Below are positions 1 through 8,035 of a stretch of DNA of 64,000 bases, piece after piece (within the stretch, counting starts at the first letter, position 1; the number at the start of each line of letters is the position of its first letter). The notes below the pieces were generated by a model, which was given only the letters and a program-made list of their open reading frames with translations, had not been told where the DNA came from and ran no database searches. The position numbers and the translations under genes were made by a program. Where the stretch lies: contig JBEIGE010000016.1 of assembly GCA_040382055.1 (NCBI GenBank), positions 7,981 to 71,980 on the forward strand, given 5' to 3'. Source of the stretch: JBEIGE01 sp040382055. Its GTDB lineage: Bacteria; Pseudomonadota; Gammaproteobacteria; Burkholderiales; Burkholderiaceae_C.

Positions 1-46
1 CCATGAGCATGTGTGCGGGTTTGGCGATATCTGGCAGGGGCGCGCC

Positions 47-520
47 ATGTCTGCCCTAAAAAGCATCAGTCTGGCCATTGAACTAGCAAGGCGAAAACGC
101 GATCTGCTCGGCAAAAGCCTGCTTCAAGTTGAGCAGGCAACTGTGTTCGCAAAGAACCAGCTGCATCAGTTACAAAGCTATTCTGACGAGAGCTCTGAGC
201 GCTGGGTGCGCTCTGCCCAGGTCAGTGCAGTTCCCGAGTTAATGCGCCACCACTATCAGTTTATGGACCGTTTGCAGCATGCCATTGCTTTGCAGCATGG
301 CGTGATTGAGGGTCTTGAGCGGCAAGTGGATGAAGCCAAAAAGCTGGCGCTTGATGCGGAGTTTCGCGTCGTTGGACTCAACCAGGTCCTGGCGCGCAAG
401 CAGGCGGTTTTGAATCGACTAATCGCCCGCCAGGAACAAAATGAGATGGATGAACTAGCTGGCCTGCTCTACCGCAGAAAACGAAACGCCTTACAAATCG
501 GAGAAGACCATGAGTGTTGA
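47..520 (+). CDS. fliJ: Flagellar export chaperone/stalk protein FliJ
   Basis: Small (157 residues), highly charged, almost wholly helical protein with heptad-like Leu/Gln spacing, the look of FliJ, the coiled-coil stalk that sits in the FliI ATPase ring and feeds substrates to the FlhA export gate. The frame stays open upstream to an ATG at 11, but the ATG at 47 gives the usual FliJ-type beginning (MSALKSISLAIELA). It overlaps fliK by 11 bases, so the two are probably translationally coupled. Sequence conservation in this family is weak; the call leans on size, coiled-coil character and position directly before fliK. Confidence 0.82.
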   Translation: MSALKSISLAIELARRKRDLLGKSLLQVEQATVFAKNQLHQLQSYSDESSERWVRSAQVSAVPELMRHHYQFMDRLQHAIALQHGVIEGLERQVDEAKKLALDAEFRVVGLNQVLARKQAVLNRLIARQEQNEMDELAGLLYRRKRNALQIGEDHEC

Positions 521-1913
521 ATTTAGCGTCCCACCGGCGCAACCCAAGCCGGCTTCACGCAATGAGGCCATCGGATCCAGGCCGACACCCAAATCCGCAG
601 CCGATACGTCACCGGGGAATGATTTTTCGAATCTTTTTGATGCCTTCAATGAGGGTGCAAATGCAGACCCGACGGATCAAGTCGCCACTGGCGATAAACC
701 AACACAGCGTTCGTTAAAGGCTCAGGAACAAGATCAGCCAGATCTCCAGGCAAATCAGCCGCTGCAATTTACCCAAACTTTCCAACTTGATGCAGCCACA
801 CCAAGACCAGTTCTGGATGGCGCTGCAGAAAACAACCGTCTCAATACCCTTGTTGCAAGCCAAGCCTTGCCGCCAAACGTGAACGCGGCTAAAACTGCAA
901 CCCAGGTTCAGCCCAGTTCGCCTATTGCGGCTAAAGGCGAGCCGGGGGCTTTGGCGACGCCACGAACGTCATTTCAGGATATGACCACGGCTGCAAATGC
1001 AGTCTTGGTCGCGCAGGCTCAGCCTAGTGTGCCGACTGTGGCTGGTAAAACTGAGCCGGGTGCAACACCGTCGCCACGCTTGGATCCGTCAGGCATTGCC
1101 GATGAAAAGCACCAAAAATCCTCAGCTTCCAGTGTCGTCGTTGCAACCACCAGAGAAGCATCTGAGATGCTGATTGCAGCCGAAATGAGCAAGCAGTTTT
1201 CCCGGTCTCAAGTCGCTGCGAGGACTGTGGCCAAGGCTGGAATGGATGATGCGAGTCAGGCGCAAACCGCACTTGCCCTCCGGGACGTTCGCGATGCATT
1301 GCGCAAGCCGTCCAATGTCGACCTTTTCCCGACTGGTTTTACAAATCCAGAGGTGGCGGTTGCTGCCGTGGCCGCAGGCGTTGAACAATCAACGGTTGAA
1401 AGATTGTCAGACAGAAGACAAATCCCCGATGAACCTGTCGGTGCGTGGGGAGGTGAGTTGATCGGGGCGAGCAATCGCCTGGATACGGTGGACGCCGCAA
1501 CCACAAGCAGTTTCAGCGCCGAGATGAGTGTGGCTGAACAGGTGACTTATTGGGTAACCCACGACGTTCAGAATGCAGAGTTAAAACTTGATGGCTTGGG
1601 GCACGAGCCGGTTCAAGTGAGTATCAGCCTGCGGGGTAATGAGGCGCTTGTTGACTTTAGGACCGATCAAGTCGAAACACGCCAGTTGCTGGAAGGCGCC
1701 GTTGCTCAGCTAAAAGAACTTCTAAGGGGGGAAGGGCTGGTACTTTCAGGGGTTTCTGTGGGATCATCTGGTCACAATGGATCCAGCCCCCAGGAACGTA
1801 GAGATCGTCAGGGAAGTCGACAGGCTTCTGTCAATACTCCCGAGTTAATGACTGTTGAGTCAAGCCAAAGACTTCCTAGGCATTCAGGTCGGGCGATAGA
1901 TCTTTTCGTTTAA
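510..1913 (+). CDS. fliK: Flagellar hook-length control protein FliK
   Basis: 467 residues. The first ~340 residues are low complexity, rich in Ala, Gln, Pro, Ser and Thr, as expected for the secreted ruler part. The C-terminal ~110 residues form a recognisable Flg_hook domain (VQVSISLRGNEALVDF, then ETRQLLEGAVAQLKELL and a final GLVLSGVSVGS), the part that switches export specificity from rod/hook to filament proteins through FlhB. The ATG at 510 lies inside fliJ. The next gene starts 22 bases later. The N-terminal part is too variable to align by eye; the assignment rests on the C-terminal domain and operon position. Confidence 0.9.
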   Translation: MSVEFSVPPAQPKPASRNEAIGSRPTPKSAADTSPGNDFSNLFDAFNEGANADPTDQVATGDKPTQRSLKAQEQDQPDLQANQPLQFTQTFQLDAATPRPVLDGAAENNRLNTLVASQALPPNVNAAKTATQVQPSSPIAAKGEPGALATPRTSFQDMTTAANAVLVAQAQPSVPTVAGKTEPGATPSPRLDPSGIADEKHQKSSASSVVVATTREASEMLIAAEMSKQFSRSQVAARTVAKAGMDDASQAQTALALRDVRDALRKPSNVDLFPTGFTNPEVAVAAVAAGVEQSTVERLSDRRQIPDEPVGAWGGELIGASNRLDTVDAATTSSFSAEMSVAEQVTYWVTHDVQNAELKLDGLGHEPVQVSISLRGNEALVDFRTDQVETRQLLEGAVAQLKELLRGEGLVLSGVSVGSSGHNGSSPQERRDRQGSRQASVNTPELMTVESSQRLPRHSGRAIDLFV

Positions 1914-1935
1914 TACCAACTCATAAGGAATATGC

Positions 1936-2484
1936 GTGTCTTCCACACCTGAAACGGTTGAAGCTGTTAAGCCCTCCAGAATAAGCAAAAAATTGCTTTT
2001 GATTATTTTGGGTGCTGTCGTGACATTGACCTTGGCCGGTGGTGCGGCATGGTATTTCCTGTTCGCCAGATATGCGATTGTTGAGGAAGGCGACACCGAA
2101 GAGGTCGTTCAAAAAGTGGTTAACAAGGGGCCGCCGAGCTTCCTTCCTCTGGACAGCATGGTGATGAATCTTGCTGACCCTGGAGGCGAAAGAGTTGTAC
2201 AGGTTGGCATTACCCTTGAGTTGTCCGACGCAAAAGCGGCCGACTTGGTCAAACAATACCTTCCAAAAATCCGAAGCACAATACTTCTCAAACTTTCCGA
2301 GCGAACCTCGCAGGAGGTTTTGCAGCGTGAAGGTAAAGACAAACTGGCCGCCGATATTCTGGAGGAGGCCCTCAGTATTTTTCCTGAAGTTGATGGATCA
2401 GGTTCCGGCAAGGACAAAAACGGCGAGATGCACCTGCAAAAGCCGATTCTCAAAGTCCTGTTCACGAACTTTATTGTCCAGTGA
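1936..2484 (+). CDS. fliL: Flagellar basal body-associated protein FliL
   Basis: 182 residues, single N-terminal membrane anchor at about residues 19-41 (LLLIILGAVVTLTLAGGAAWYFLF) followed by a periplasmic domain with the FliL pattern (PSFLPLDSMVMNLADPGG, then a LRSTILLKLSERTSQEV-like segment). FliL associates with stator units and the MS ring and supports torque. The start is a GTG at 1936 preceded by AAGGA about 7 bases upstream; a nearby ATG at 1932 is in another frame. It lies between fliK and fliM as in other proteobacterial flagellar operons. Confidence 0.92.
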   Translation: MSSTPETVEAVKPSRISKKLLLIILGAVVTLTLAGGAAWYFLFARYAIVEEGDTEEVVQKVVNKGPPSFLPLDSMVMNLADPGGERVVQVGITLELSDAKAADLVKQYLPKIRSTILLKLSERTSQEVLQREGKDKLAADILEEALSIFPEVDGSGSGKDKNGEMHLQKPILKVLFTNFIVQ

Positions 2485-2502
2485 TTTCATGGAGGCTTTG
2501 GC

Positions 2503-3507
2503 ATGAGTGAATCTTTCCTTTCCCAAGAAGAGGTCGACGCACTGTTGGAGGGTGTGACGGGCGAGAGTCAGGCCTCGCGAGAAGAGTCCAAAAGTAATCA
2601 AAGTGTTGTCGATTACGATCTCTCGAGGCATGAGCGAATTGTTCGCGGGCGGATGCCTACGATGGAGATCGTCAACGAACGCTTTTCAAGGCATTTGCGG
2701 ATCGGGCTTTTTAACTTCATTCGCCGCAGCCCGGAAATATCGGTCAACCCGGTTAATGTCCATCGCTACAGCGATTTTTTGCGAGAACTTACCGTACCGA
2801 CAAACTTCAACGTCATGTCCATCAAGCCTTTGCGTGGAAGTGGCCTGATTGTCTGTGATCCTTCCTTGGTGTTCGGATTTATCGATACCCTTTACGGGGG
2901 CGCTGGGAAATTCTCCACCCGTATTGAGGGCCGGGAGTTTTCAGCCACGGAACAGAGGGTGATTAACCGTGTTGTCGATGTTATCGTTACCGAATATAAA
3001 AAAGCATGGTCCGGCATTTACCCTCTGGAGCTGGAGTTCCAGCGCTCTGAGATGCAGCCTCAGTTCGCAACGATCGCTACGCCCAGTGAGATGGTTATTG
3101 CCAGTAATTTCCAGATTGAAATTGGCGAGATTTCAGGTTCAGTCCGCATCTGTCTTCCTTATTCAAGTCTGGAGCCGATCCGGGATGTACTTGAATCCTC
3201 AACACAAGCGGACGCCAACGAGGTTGACCGTCGCTGGATTACACATTGGACAAGTGATATCCAGTCAGCGGAAGTGACCTTGATTGCAGAGCTTGCACGT
3301 GCCGACGCTACCGTAGAGGAACTGATAGCCATGAAGCCGGGTGACTTTATTGAGTTGGAGCGCGAGTCGCGTATTCAGGCCACCATTGAGGGCATACCTA
3401 TGTTCGAGTGTCACTATGGCACCCACAACTCCAAATATGCAATCCGGATAGACAAGAACTTGAGAGGAATTGACCAGACCAGGTCGGGAGAATCAAATGG
3501 CAGTTGA
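2503..3507 (+). CDS. fliM: Flagellar motor switch protein FliM
   Basis: 334 residues. The N-terminus SFLSQEEVDALLEG is the conserved peptide that binds phosphorylated CheY. It is followed by the CheC-like middle domain (about residues 45-230, including GGAGKFSTRIEGREFSATE) and a C-terminal SpoA domain that packs against FliN. It forms the middle of the C-ring and controls rotation direction. The ATG at 2503 is preceded by GGAGG. The 3' end overlaps the fliN start by 11 bases. Confidence 0.97.
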   Translation: MSESFLSQEEVDALLEGVTGESQASREESKSNQSVVDYDLSRHERIVRGRMPTMEIVNERFSRHLRIGLFNFIRRSPEISVNPVNVHRYSDFLRELTVPTNFNVMSIKPLRGSGLIVCDPSLVFGFIDTLYGGAGKFSTRIEGREFSATEQRVINRVVDVIVTEYKKAWSGIYPLELEFQRSEMQPQFATIATPSEMVIASNFQIEIGEISGSVRICLPYSSLEPIRDVLESSTQADANEVDRRWITHWTSDIQSAEVTLIAELARADATVEELIAMKPGDFIELERESRIQATIEGIPMFECHYGTHNSKYAIRIDKNLRGIDQTRSGESNGS

Positions 3508-3922
3508 TGACAAACCTGAAGATGATGGTGCGTCTGATTGGGCGCAAGCCTTGCAGGATCAGAATGCAAGCGATTTAAAAACCGATATTGAGCATGGCGG
3601 TGTGCTTTCTGGGGGAGAATCTCCCAGGCCATTTTCAGCTGCTACGGACGGCGCGGTCAAAGACATCAACATGGTCCTTGACATTCCGGTAGAGCTCTCG
3701 GTTGTGCTGGGACGTACCAGGGTGCCGATCAAGCACATACTCCAGCTCGGTCAGGGTTCGGTCGTGGAACTTGACGCCCTGGCTGGCGAGCCCATGGATG
3801 TGCTGGTCAACGGTTATTTGATTGCACAGGGGGAGGTGGTGGTGGTTAATGATAAATTTGGTATACGTTTAACAGCCGTGGTGACACCCTCGGAGCGTTT
3901 GCGCAGAGTTAGCAAAGGGTAG
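3497..3922 (+). CDS. fliN: Flagellar motor switch protein FliN
   Basis: 141 residues from the ATG at 3497, which follows GGGAG by a normal spacing; an in-frame upstream ATG at 3470 lies further inside fliM and adds only nine charged residues. The first ~60 residues are an acidic linker. The C-terminal ~75 residues are a SpoA domain (IPVELSVVLGRTRVPIKHIL, then GEPMDVLVNGYLIAQGEVVVV), which builds the base of the C-ring with FliM. The domain is complete. Confidence 0.95.
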   Translation: MAVDDKPEDDGASDWAQALQDQNASDLKTDIEHGGVLSGGESPRPFSAATDGAVKDINMVLDIPVELSVVLGRTRVPIKHILQLGQGSVVELDALAGEPMDVLVNGYLIAQGEVVVVNDKFGIRLTAVVTPSERLRRVSKG

Positions 3923-3932
3923 ACATTCAGTA

Positions 3933-4238
3933 ATGACGCAAACCATCGTCTCTGTTGTTGTATTTCTTGCGCTTCTTGCGATCGTGCCTCTGGCCATCAG
4001 ATGGTTTCAAAGGCGCGCACTCAGCACCACCTCTTCGTCATCCTCCGTTTCTAAAATTGTGTCCGCACTGGCTGTCGGCCCCCAGCAGCGGGTTGTTACG
4101 GTTGAAGTGGGCCCACAGGGGTCGCGTACCCAATTGGTGCTGGGAGTAACGGCACACTCGGTGACTTGCTTGCACACCTTTGCATTAGATGAGTCGCCGG
4201 AAGCAATGCCCGCCAAGTTGATAAACCCGGTCATTTGA
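3933..4238 (+). CDS. fliO: Flagellar biosynthetic protein FliO
   Basis: 101 residues: a membrane segment at about residues 5-23 (IVSVVVFLALLAIVPLAIRW), then a short cytoplasmic domain containing the FliO-like VGPQQRVVTVEV and QLVLGVT strands. FliO is a scaffold for assembling the FliP/FliR core of the export gate. Position between fliN and fliP is diagnostic; the sequence alone is only weakly conserved. The stop overlaps a possible TTG start of fliP. Confidence 0.85.
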   Translation: MTQTIVSVVVFLALLAIVPLAIRWFQRRALSTTSSSSSVSKIVSALAVGPQQRVVTVEVGPQGSRTQLVLGVTAHSVTCLHTFALDESPEAMPAKLINPVI

Positions 4239-4270
4239 AATTGTTCACCACCTCATTGAACCCTGGGGCA

Positions 4271-5029
4271 ATGCCCAGCGCCAAAACAGCCCTGTGCAGA
4301 TTGACTGTTGGTGCTGTGCTGTTCTTCCTGCAGGCCGGCGTGCACGCCCAGAGCAATGGCCAGCTGCCGCTGCTGATAGGCAATACTGAGGGTGGAGCCA
4401 GCTATTCAGTACCCATTCAGACCCTTCTTTTTTTTACGGCGCTGTCTTTTTTGCCGGCGGTTCTGTTGATGATGACGGGGTTTACAAGGATTGTGATTGT
4501 TCTTTCCCTGCTCAGACAGGCCCTAGGGACACAGTCCTCGCCGCCAAATCAGGTGATCGTGGGCTTGTCGCTTTTTTTAACGTTCTTCGTCATGGGTCCG
4601 ACCCTGGACCGTATTTACAAAGACGCTTATTTGCCTTACACCCAAAACTCGATTTCATTTGAGGTGGCTCTTGACAAGGCCGAAGCGCCCATCAGGCAGT
4701 TCATGGTCAAGCAGACTCGCCAGTCGGATTTTGCGCTTTTCGCGAAGCTTGCAAAACTTGATTCTGATGCAAGTGCGCAGACAGCGCCTTTGCGTGTCCT
4801 GGTTCCCGCCTTTGTGACCAGCGAGTTGAAATCGGCATTTCAAATTGGTTTCATGATTTTTATCCCGTTTTTGGTGATTGACATCGTGGTTGCCAGCGTT
4901 TTGATGTCACTGGGGATGATGATGTTGTCGCCGGTGCTGGTTGCTTTGCCTTTCAAGCTGATGCTGTTTGTGCTCGCGGACGGATGGAATTTGCTGATTG
5001 GCTCGCTGGCGGCAAGTTTTGTGGGTTGA
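4271..5029 (+). CDS. fliP: Flagellar type III export gate protein FliP
   Basis: From the ATG at 4271 the product starts with a good cleavable signal peptide (residues ~1-26, ending GVHA-Q), typical of FliP. It then has the four-helix hydrophobic body with MMTGFTRIVIVLSLLRQALGTQ and FVTSELKSAFQIGFMIFIPFLVID, both hallmarks of the family. A TTG at 4235 overlapping the fliO stop would add 12 residues before the signal peptide and cannot be excluded; neither site has a strong ribosome-binding sequence. FliP pentamers with FliQ and FliR form the export pore. It is followed at 10 bases by fliQ. Confidence 0.94.
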   Translation: MPSAKTALCRLTVGAVLFFLQAGVHAQSNGQLPLLIGNTEGGASYSVPIQTLLFFTALSFLPAVLLMMTGFTRIVIVLSLLRQALGTQSSPPNQVIVGLSLFLTFFVMGPTLDRIYKDAYLPYTQNSISFEVALDKAEAPIRQFMVKQTRQSDFALFAKLAKLDSDASAQTAPLRVLVPAFVTSELKSAFQIGFMIFIPFLVIDIVVASVLMSLGMMMLSPVLVALPFKLMLFVLADGWNLLIGSLAASFVG

Positions 5030-5038
5030 AGGACACTC

Positions 5039-5308
5039 ATGAACGCACAGATGGTTCTGACGATGGGACAAGAGGCATTGATCATGCTATTGATGGTTTC
5101 TGCGCCAGTTCTTGCTACCGTTTTGGTTATAGGTTTGTTGGTAAGTCTTTTCCAGGCGATTACCCAAATTCATGAGGCAACGCTGGCATTTGTTCCCAAA
5201 CTTGTCGCCGCAATCGCCGTGTTTGCCTGGGCTGGTCCCTGGATGCTCAACATGCTCATTGAGTACATTCGCCGCACCATTGAGTCGATCCCTTCTACGG
5301 TCATTTAA
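5039..5308 (+). CDS. fliQ: Flagellar type III export gate protein FliQ
   Basis: 89 residues with two hydrophobic hairpins (LIMLLMVSAPVLATVLVIGLLVSLFQA and LVAAIAVFAWAGPWMLNMLIEY) around the conserved FQAITQIHEATLAFVPK loop. Length and motif are standard for FliQ, which wraps around the FliP/FliR cone of the export gate. It ends 5 bases before the fliR GTG. Confidence 0.96.
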   Translation: MNAQMVLTMGQEALIMLLMVSAPVLATVLVIGLLVSLFQAITQIHEATLAFVPKLVAAIAVFAWAGPWMLNMLIEYIRRTIESIPSTVI

Positions 5309-5313
5309 AGGTC

Positions 5314-6081
5314 GTGATCTCGATTTCTGAGGCTCAGTTGATGGCGTGGTTTACGCCGATTTTCTGGCCTTTTTTGCGCGTACTTGCGGTCTTTACTTCA
5401 GCCCCCATTTTTTCCACCCGGGCATTCCCGGTCAGGGCCAGGGTTGCGCTGGCTTTTTTTATCGCCGTTGCGGCTCAGGCCGGCTTGCCTGAACAGCCGG
5501 TAATCAGCCTCAACAGCCCACAGGCTTGGGGAACCGTGGTTCAGCAGGTTGGTATTGGTTTATCCATCGGCTTCGCCATCCGGCTGGTCTTTGCAGCAGT
5601 GGAACTGGCCGGTGAAGTGATCGGATTCCAGATGGGTCTGAATTTCGCCGCATTTTTCGACCCTTCGCTCAATGCACAAGTCTCGGCAACCGCTAGATTT
5701 TATGCCTACATGGCATCGCTCCTGTTCATTGTTTTGAACGGTCATTTGATGGTGTTGATGGCCGTGATCAAAAGCTTTGAGACTTTTCCTGTCGGACAAA
5801 ATTTTCTTGAGGCTTTGAGTTTGATGAAGCTTTACACCTTGGGAAAAGACTTGTTTGCCACCGCGCTGTGGATCGCCTTGCCGGTGTTGGGCATGCTGAT
5901 GTTTGCAAACCTTGCTTTGGGGATCGTATCCAGGGTGGCCCAGCAGATGAACATTTATGCCGTTGGGTTCCCGATTACCCTTGCCGTAGGACTCGTAGGG
6001 ATTACGACGTCGGTACCTATGCTTGATCAACCGTTTATGGCGTTGATGGAGAGGACCATAGATATTTTCACCTCTCGCTGA
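5314..6081 (+). CDS. fliR: Flagellar type III export gate protein FliR
   Basis: 255 residues, polytopic, with family-typical segments (FFIAVAAQAG, EVIGFQMGLNFAAFFDPSLN, LFATALWIALPVLGMLMFANLALGIVSRVAQQMNIYAVGFPI). It starts with GTG at 5314. It completes the FliP5-Q4-R1 export gate. This is the last gene of the flagellar operon here; only 8 bases separate it from the convergent response regulator, and no clear terminator hairpin is visible between them. Confidence 0.96.
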   Translation: MISISEAQLMAWFTPIFWPFLRVLAVFTSAPIFSTRAFPVRARVALAFFIAVAAQAGLPEQPVISLNSPQAWGTVVQQVGIGLSIGFAIRLVFAAVELAGEVIGFQMGLNFAAFFDPSLNAQVSATARFYAYMASLLFIVLNGHLMVLMAVIKSFETFPVGQNFLEALSLMKLYTLGKDLFATALWIALPVLGMLMFANLALGIVSRVAQQMNIYAVGFPITLAVGLVGITTSVPMLDQPFMALMERTIDIFTSR

Positions 6082-6089
6082 GCCCCGGG

Positions 6090-6719
6090 TTAAACCAGGC
6101 CGTTGCGAATGGCGTATACGGTCATTTCGGAGTTGTTTGTCAGTTTCAACTTTTCTAGCACCCGAGAGCGGTAAACGCTCACAGTTTTAGGGCTCAGCAT
6201 CAGCTCTTCAGCGATGTCTGACAAGCGTTTGCCAGATGCAATTTTGACAAGCGTTTGGAGCTCTCTTTCTGACAGGGATGCGTGCAATGACTCATGCGCA
6301 GGCGCAGATAAATTGTCAACCAGCATTTGCGCAACCGTTGCTGTGACGTATTTCCGACCCTGAGCCAGAGTCCTGACAGCGGTAATCAAGTCAGCTGGAT
6401 CGCCTGCTTTGTTCAAATAGCCCTGTGCGCCAGCCTTGAGGCAGCGCAGGGCGTATTGGTCTTCGGGGAACATCGAGACCATGAGAACCTTGACAGGTGA
6501 ATTCGACTCCTGCAGGGTCGCCAATACCTCGAGTCCTCCCCTTCCCGGCAGGTTCAGATCAAGCAGCAAAACATCGCAGGGAAAGACACGCAAAGCCTCC
6601 CTGACTTCGGCGTAAGTCCCTGCTTCCGCCACAACCTGGATGTCAACAGCTTCGGTCAGAGTGTCCCGAATTCCCCGTCGAACGACTGCATGGTCGTCGC
6701 ACAAGATAATACGAATCAT
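6090..6719 (-). CDS. NarL/FixJ-family response regulator
   Basis: 209 residues from the ATG at 6719 (start MIRIILCDDHAVVRRG), which overlaps the stop of the sensor kinase in an ATGA; the frame extends further upstream but inside the kinase gene. Receiver domain at residues 1-120 with acidic pocket DD8-9 and phospho-acceptor D54 (LLLDLNLPG), conserved Ser/Thr (MVSMFP) and Lys (YLNKAGDP). LuxR-type helix-turn-helix at ~145-205 (LSERELQTLVKIASGKRLSDIA...PKTVSVYRSRVLEKL). It is the cognate output of the upstream kinase. Targets are unknown; proximity to flagellar and cheA-like genes suggests a motility role but does not show it. Confidence 0.9.
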   Translation of the reverse strand: MIRIILCDDHAVVRRGIRDTLTEAVDIQVVAEAGTYAEVREALRVFPCDVLLLDLNLPGRGGLEVLATLQESNSPVKVLMVSMFPEDQYALRCLKAGAQGYLNKAGDPADLITAVRTLAQGRKYVTATVAQMLVDNLSAPAHESLHASLSERELQTLVKIASGKRLSDIAEELMLSPKTVSVYRSRVLEKLKLTNNSEMTVYAIRNGLV

Positions 6720-7828
6720 GACGGAGTATCCTCGCTTGACGTCGTCGGCATTGAGCCGAGTGGAACTGAAAAAATAACCGATGTTCCCTGGCCTTCCCGG
6801 GTGCTGACATCGAGCCACCCGCCGATTGAACGTGCGCGCTCGCGCAGTCCCTTGATACCAAAGGATTTTGGCTTGTCAAACTCGGCAGCGGATATGCCAC
6901 GACCGTTGTCATTGATTTCCAAGGTCAAAAACTCTTTGGAGTCAGAAAGCTCAATTGTGACCTGTGAGCAGCTGGCGTATTTCGAGATATTCGTCAATGC
7001 CTCCTGGGCGGTTCTGTAAGCGGCCAATTCGATATTCTTGGCTGTGCCAGACTGTGTCAAGGCCGACCGGAAGGTGGTGTTGATGTGCGTGCGTTTCTCA
7101 AATTCTCCTGCCAACCAGTCAACCGCTGCTTCCAGGCCCTGGTCAAGAATTGCAGGCCTCAGGTTCATCATGATTCTTTGGCTCGCACCAATCGCATGCT
7201 GCAGCATGTCGTCTGCCATTCGAATATGTTCCAGGGGGCCAGGCTCTTTCAGATGCCGTCCCAGCCAGGACAAATCGAAACGAATGGCCGCCAGTGAACC
7301 GCCTATATCATCATGAATTTCCCGCGCGATGGATGCCCGTTCCTGCTCAATCATGGTTTGCAGATGGCTCGAGAAATCCGCCAGTCGCTGTTCGGATTGA
7401 GCCAGCTCAATCATGGCTTTCTCCTTGGCCTGTCGGGCCTCCTTGACTTCAATTGCGCGAAGAATTACACGTTCGAGCCGGCCAATATCTTCTTTGAGCA
7501 GGTAATCACTCATTCCAAGTTGAATTGCAGCGACAGCAGCGGTCTCTCCAATGGCACCTGACAACAGGATGAAGGGAATTTTCTTGAGTCGCTCCGGGCC
7601 ATTGAGCCATACGTCGGCTGCGGTGAATCCGGGTAAATGGTAGTCTGCCAAAACAACATCAAAAAGCCCCTCCTCAAGCAATGAAAAAAAGGACTCTTGG
7701 GTGTCTACCCGGGTCAGGGAGAACTTCAATGATGTGCGGCTGAGCGCGCGCGCAGTCAACTCATGGTCTAGCAATGAGTCTTCCAGATGCAAAATCCTCA
7801 GAAGGGGTGTTCGGTTTGTCGGGTCCAT
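6716..7828 (-). CDS. Soluble sensor histidine kinase with N-terminal receiver domain
   Basis: 370 residues, no membrane segment. Residues ~10-130 are a receiver domain with acceptor D62 (VVLADYHLPG). A short helical linker (~130-160) leads into a HisKA_3 dimerisation domain with H172 in REIHDDIGGSLAAIRFDLSWL, and a NarX/DegS-type ATPase domain (AYRTAQEALTNISKYA N-box, NDNGRGIS G1 box, FGIKGLRERARSIGG). The receiver precedes the kinase, so its input is probably another phosphorelay rather than a ligand. It overlaps the response regulator by 4 bases, forming a two-gene operon divergent from the CheA-like gene. Confidence 0.9.
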   Translation of the reverse strand: MDPTNRTPLLRILHLEDSLLDHELTARALSRTSLKFSLTRVDTQESFFSLLEEGLFDVVLADYHLPGFTAADVWLNGPERLKKIPFILLSGAIGETAAVAAIQLGMSDYLLKEDIGRLERVILRAIEVKEARQAKEKAMIELAQSEQRLADFSSHLQTMIEQERASIAREIHDDIGGSLAAIRFDLSWLGRHLKEPGPLEHIRMADDMLQHAIGASQRIMMNLRPAILDQGLEAAVDWLAGEFEKRTHINTTFRSALTQSGTAKNIELAAYRTAQEALTNISKYASCSQVTIELSDSKEFLTLEINDNGRGISAAEFDKPKSFGIKGLRERARSIGGWLDVSTREGQGTSVIFSVPLGSMPTTSSEDTPS

Positions 7829-8035
7829 GACAGTGCGAAAATTGATTTAATATGCTGGGTGAAGCCAGCGCGGGACTCGTGCTGCATGTTTTAGCCGGAC
7901 TTATTTGCTTATATCCAAGGTATGCTAATTTAATTTCACCCCGGATAACTGAGTATTCTGCTAATTTATTACAAGCTACAACGCGACCCAATCGATGAAA
8001 TCTGTTTGCGGATCGGGTTAACAAACAAGTAACCC
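7829..8035. promoter_or_regulatory. AT-rich divergent intergenic region with a direct repeat
   Basis: 207 bases between the divergent kinase/regulator pair and the CheA-like gene. It is clearly richer in A+T than its neighbours. The 10-mer TGCTAATTTA occurs twice on the plus strand, at 7923-7932 and 7959-7968, 36 bases apart. It presumably holds both promoters; no clear sigma-28 (TAAA-N15-GCCGATAA) sequence was found, and the CheA-like start lacks a strong ribosome-binding site. Confidence 0.4.

Noticed and set aside
1..46. Possible 3' end of fliI before fliJ
   Set aside because: fliI would be expected here, but only a few codons lie in the window. Frame 1 stops at 4-6 and frame 3 at 57-59, and nothing identifies either as FliI.
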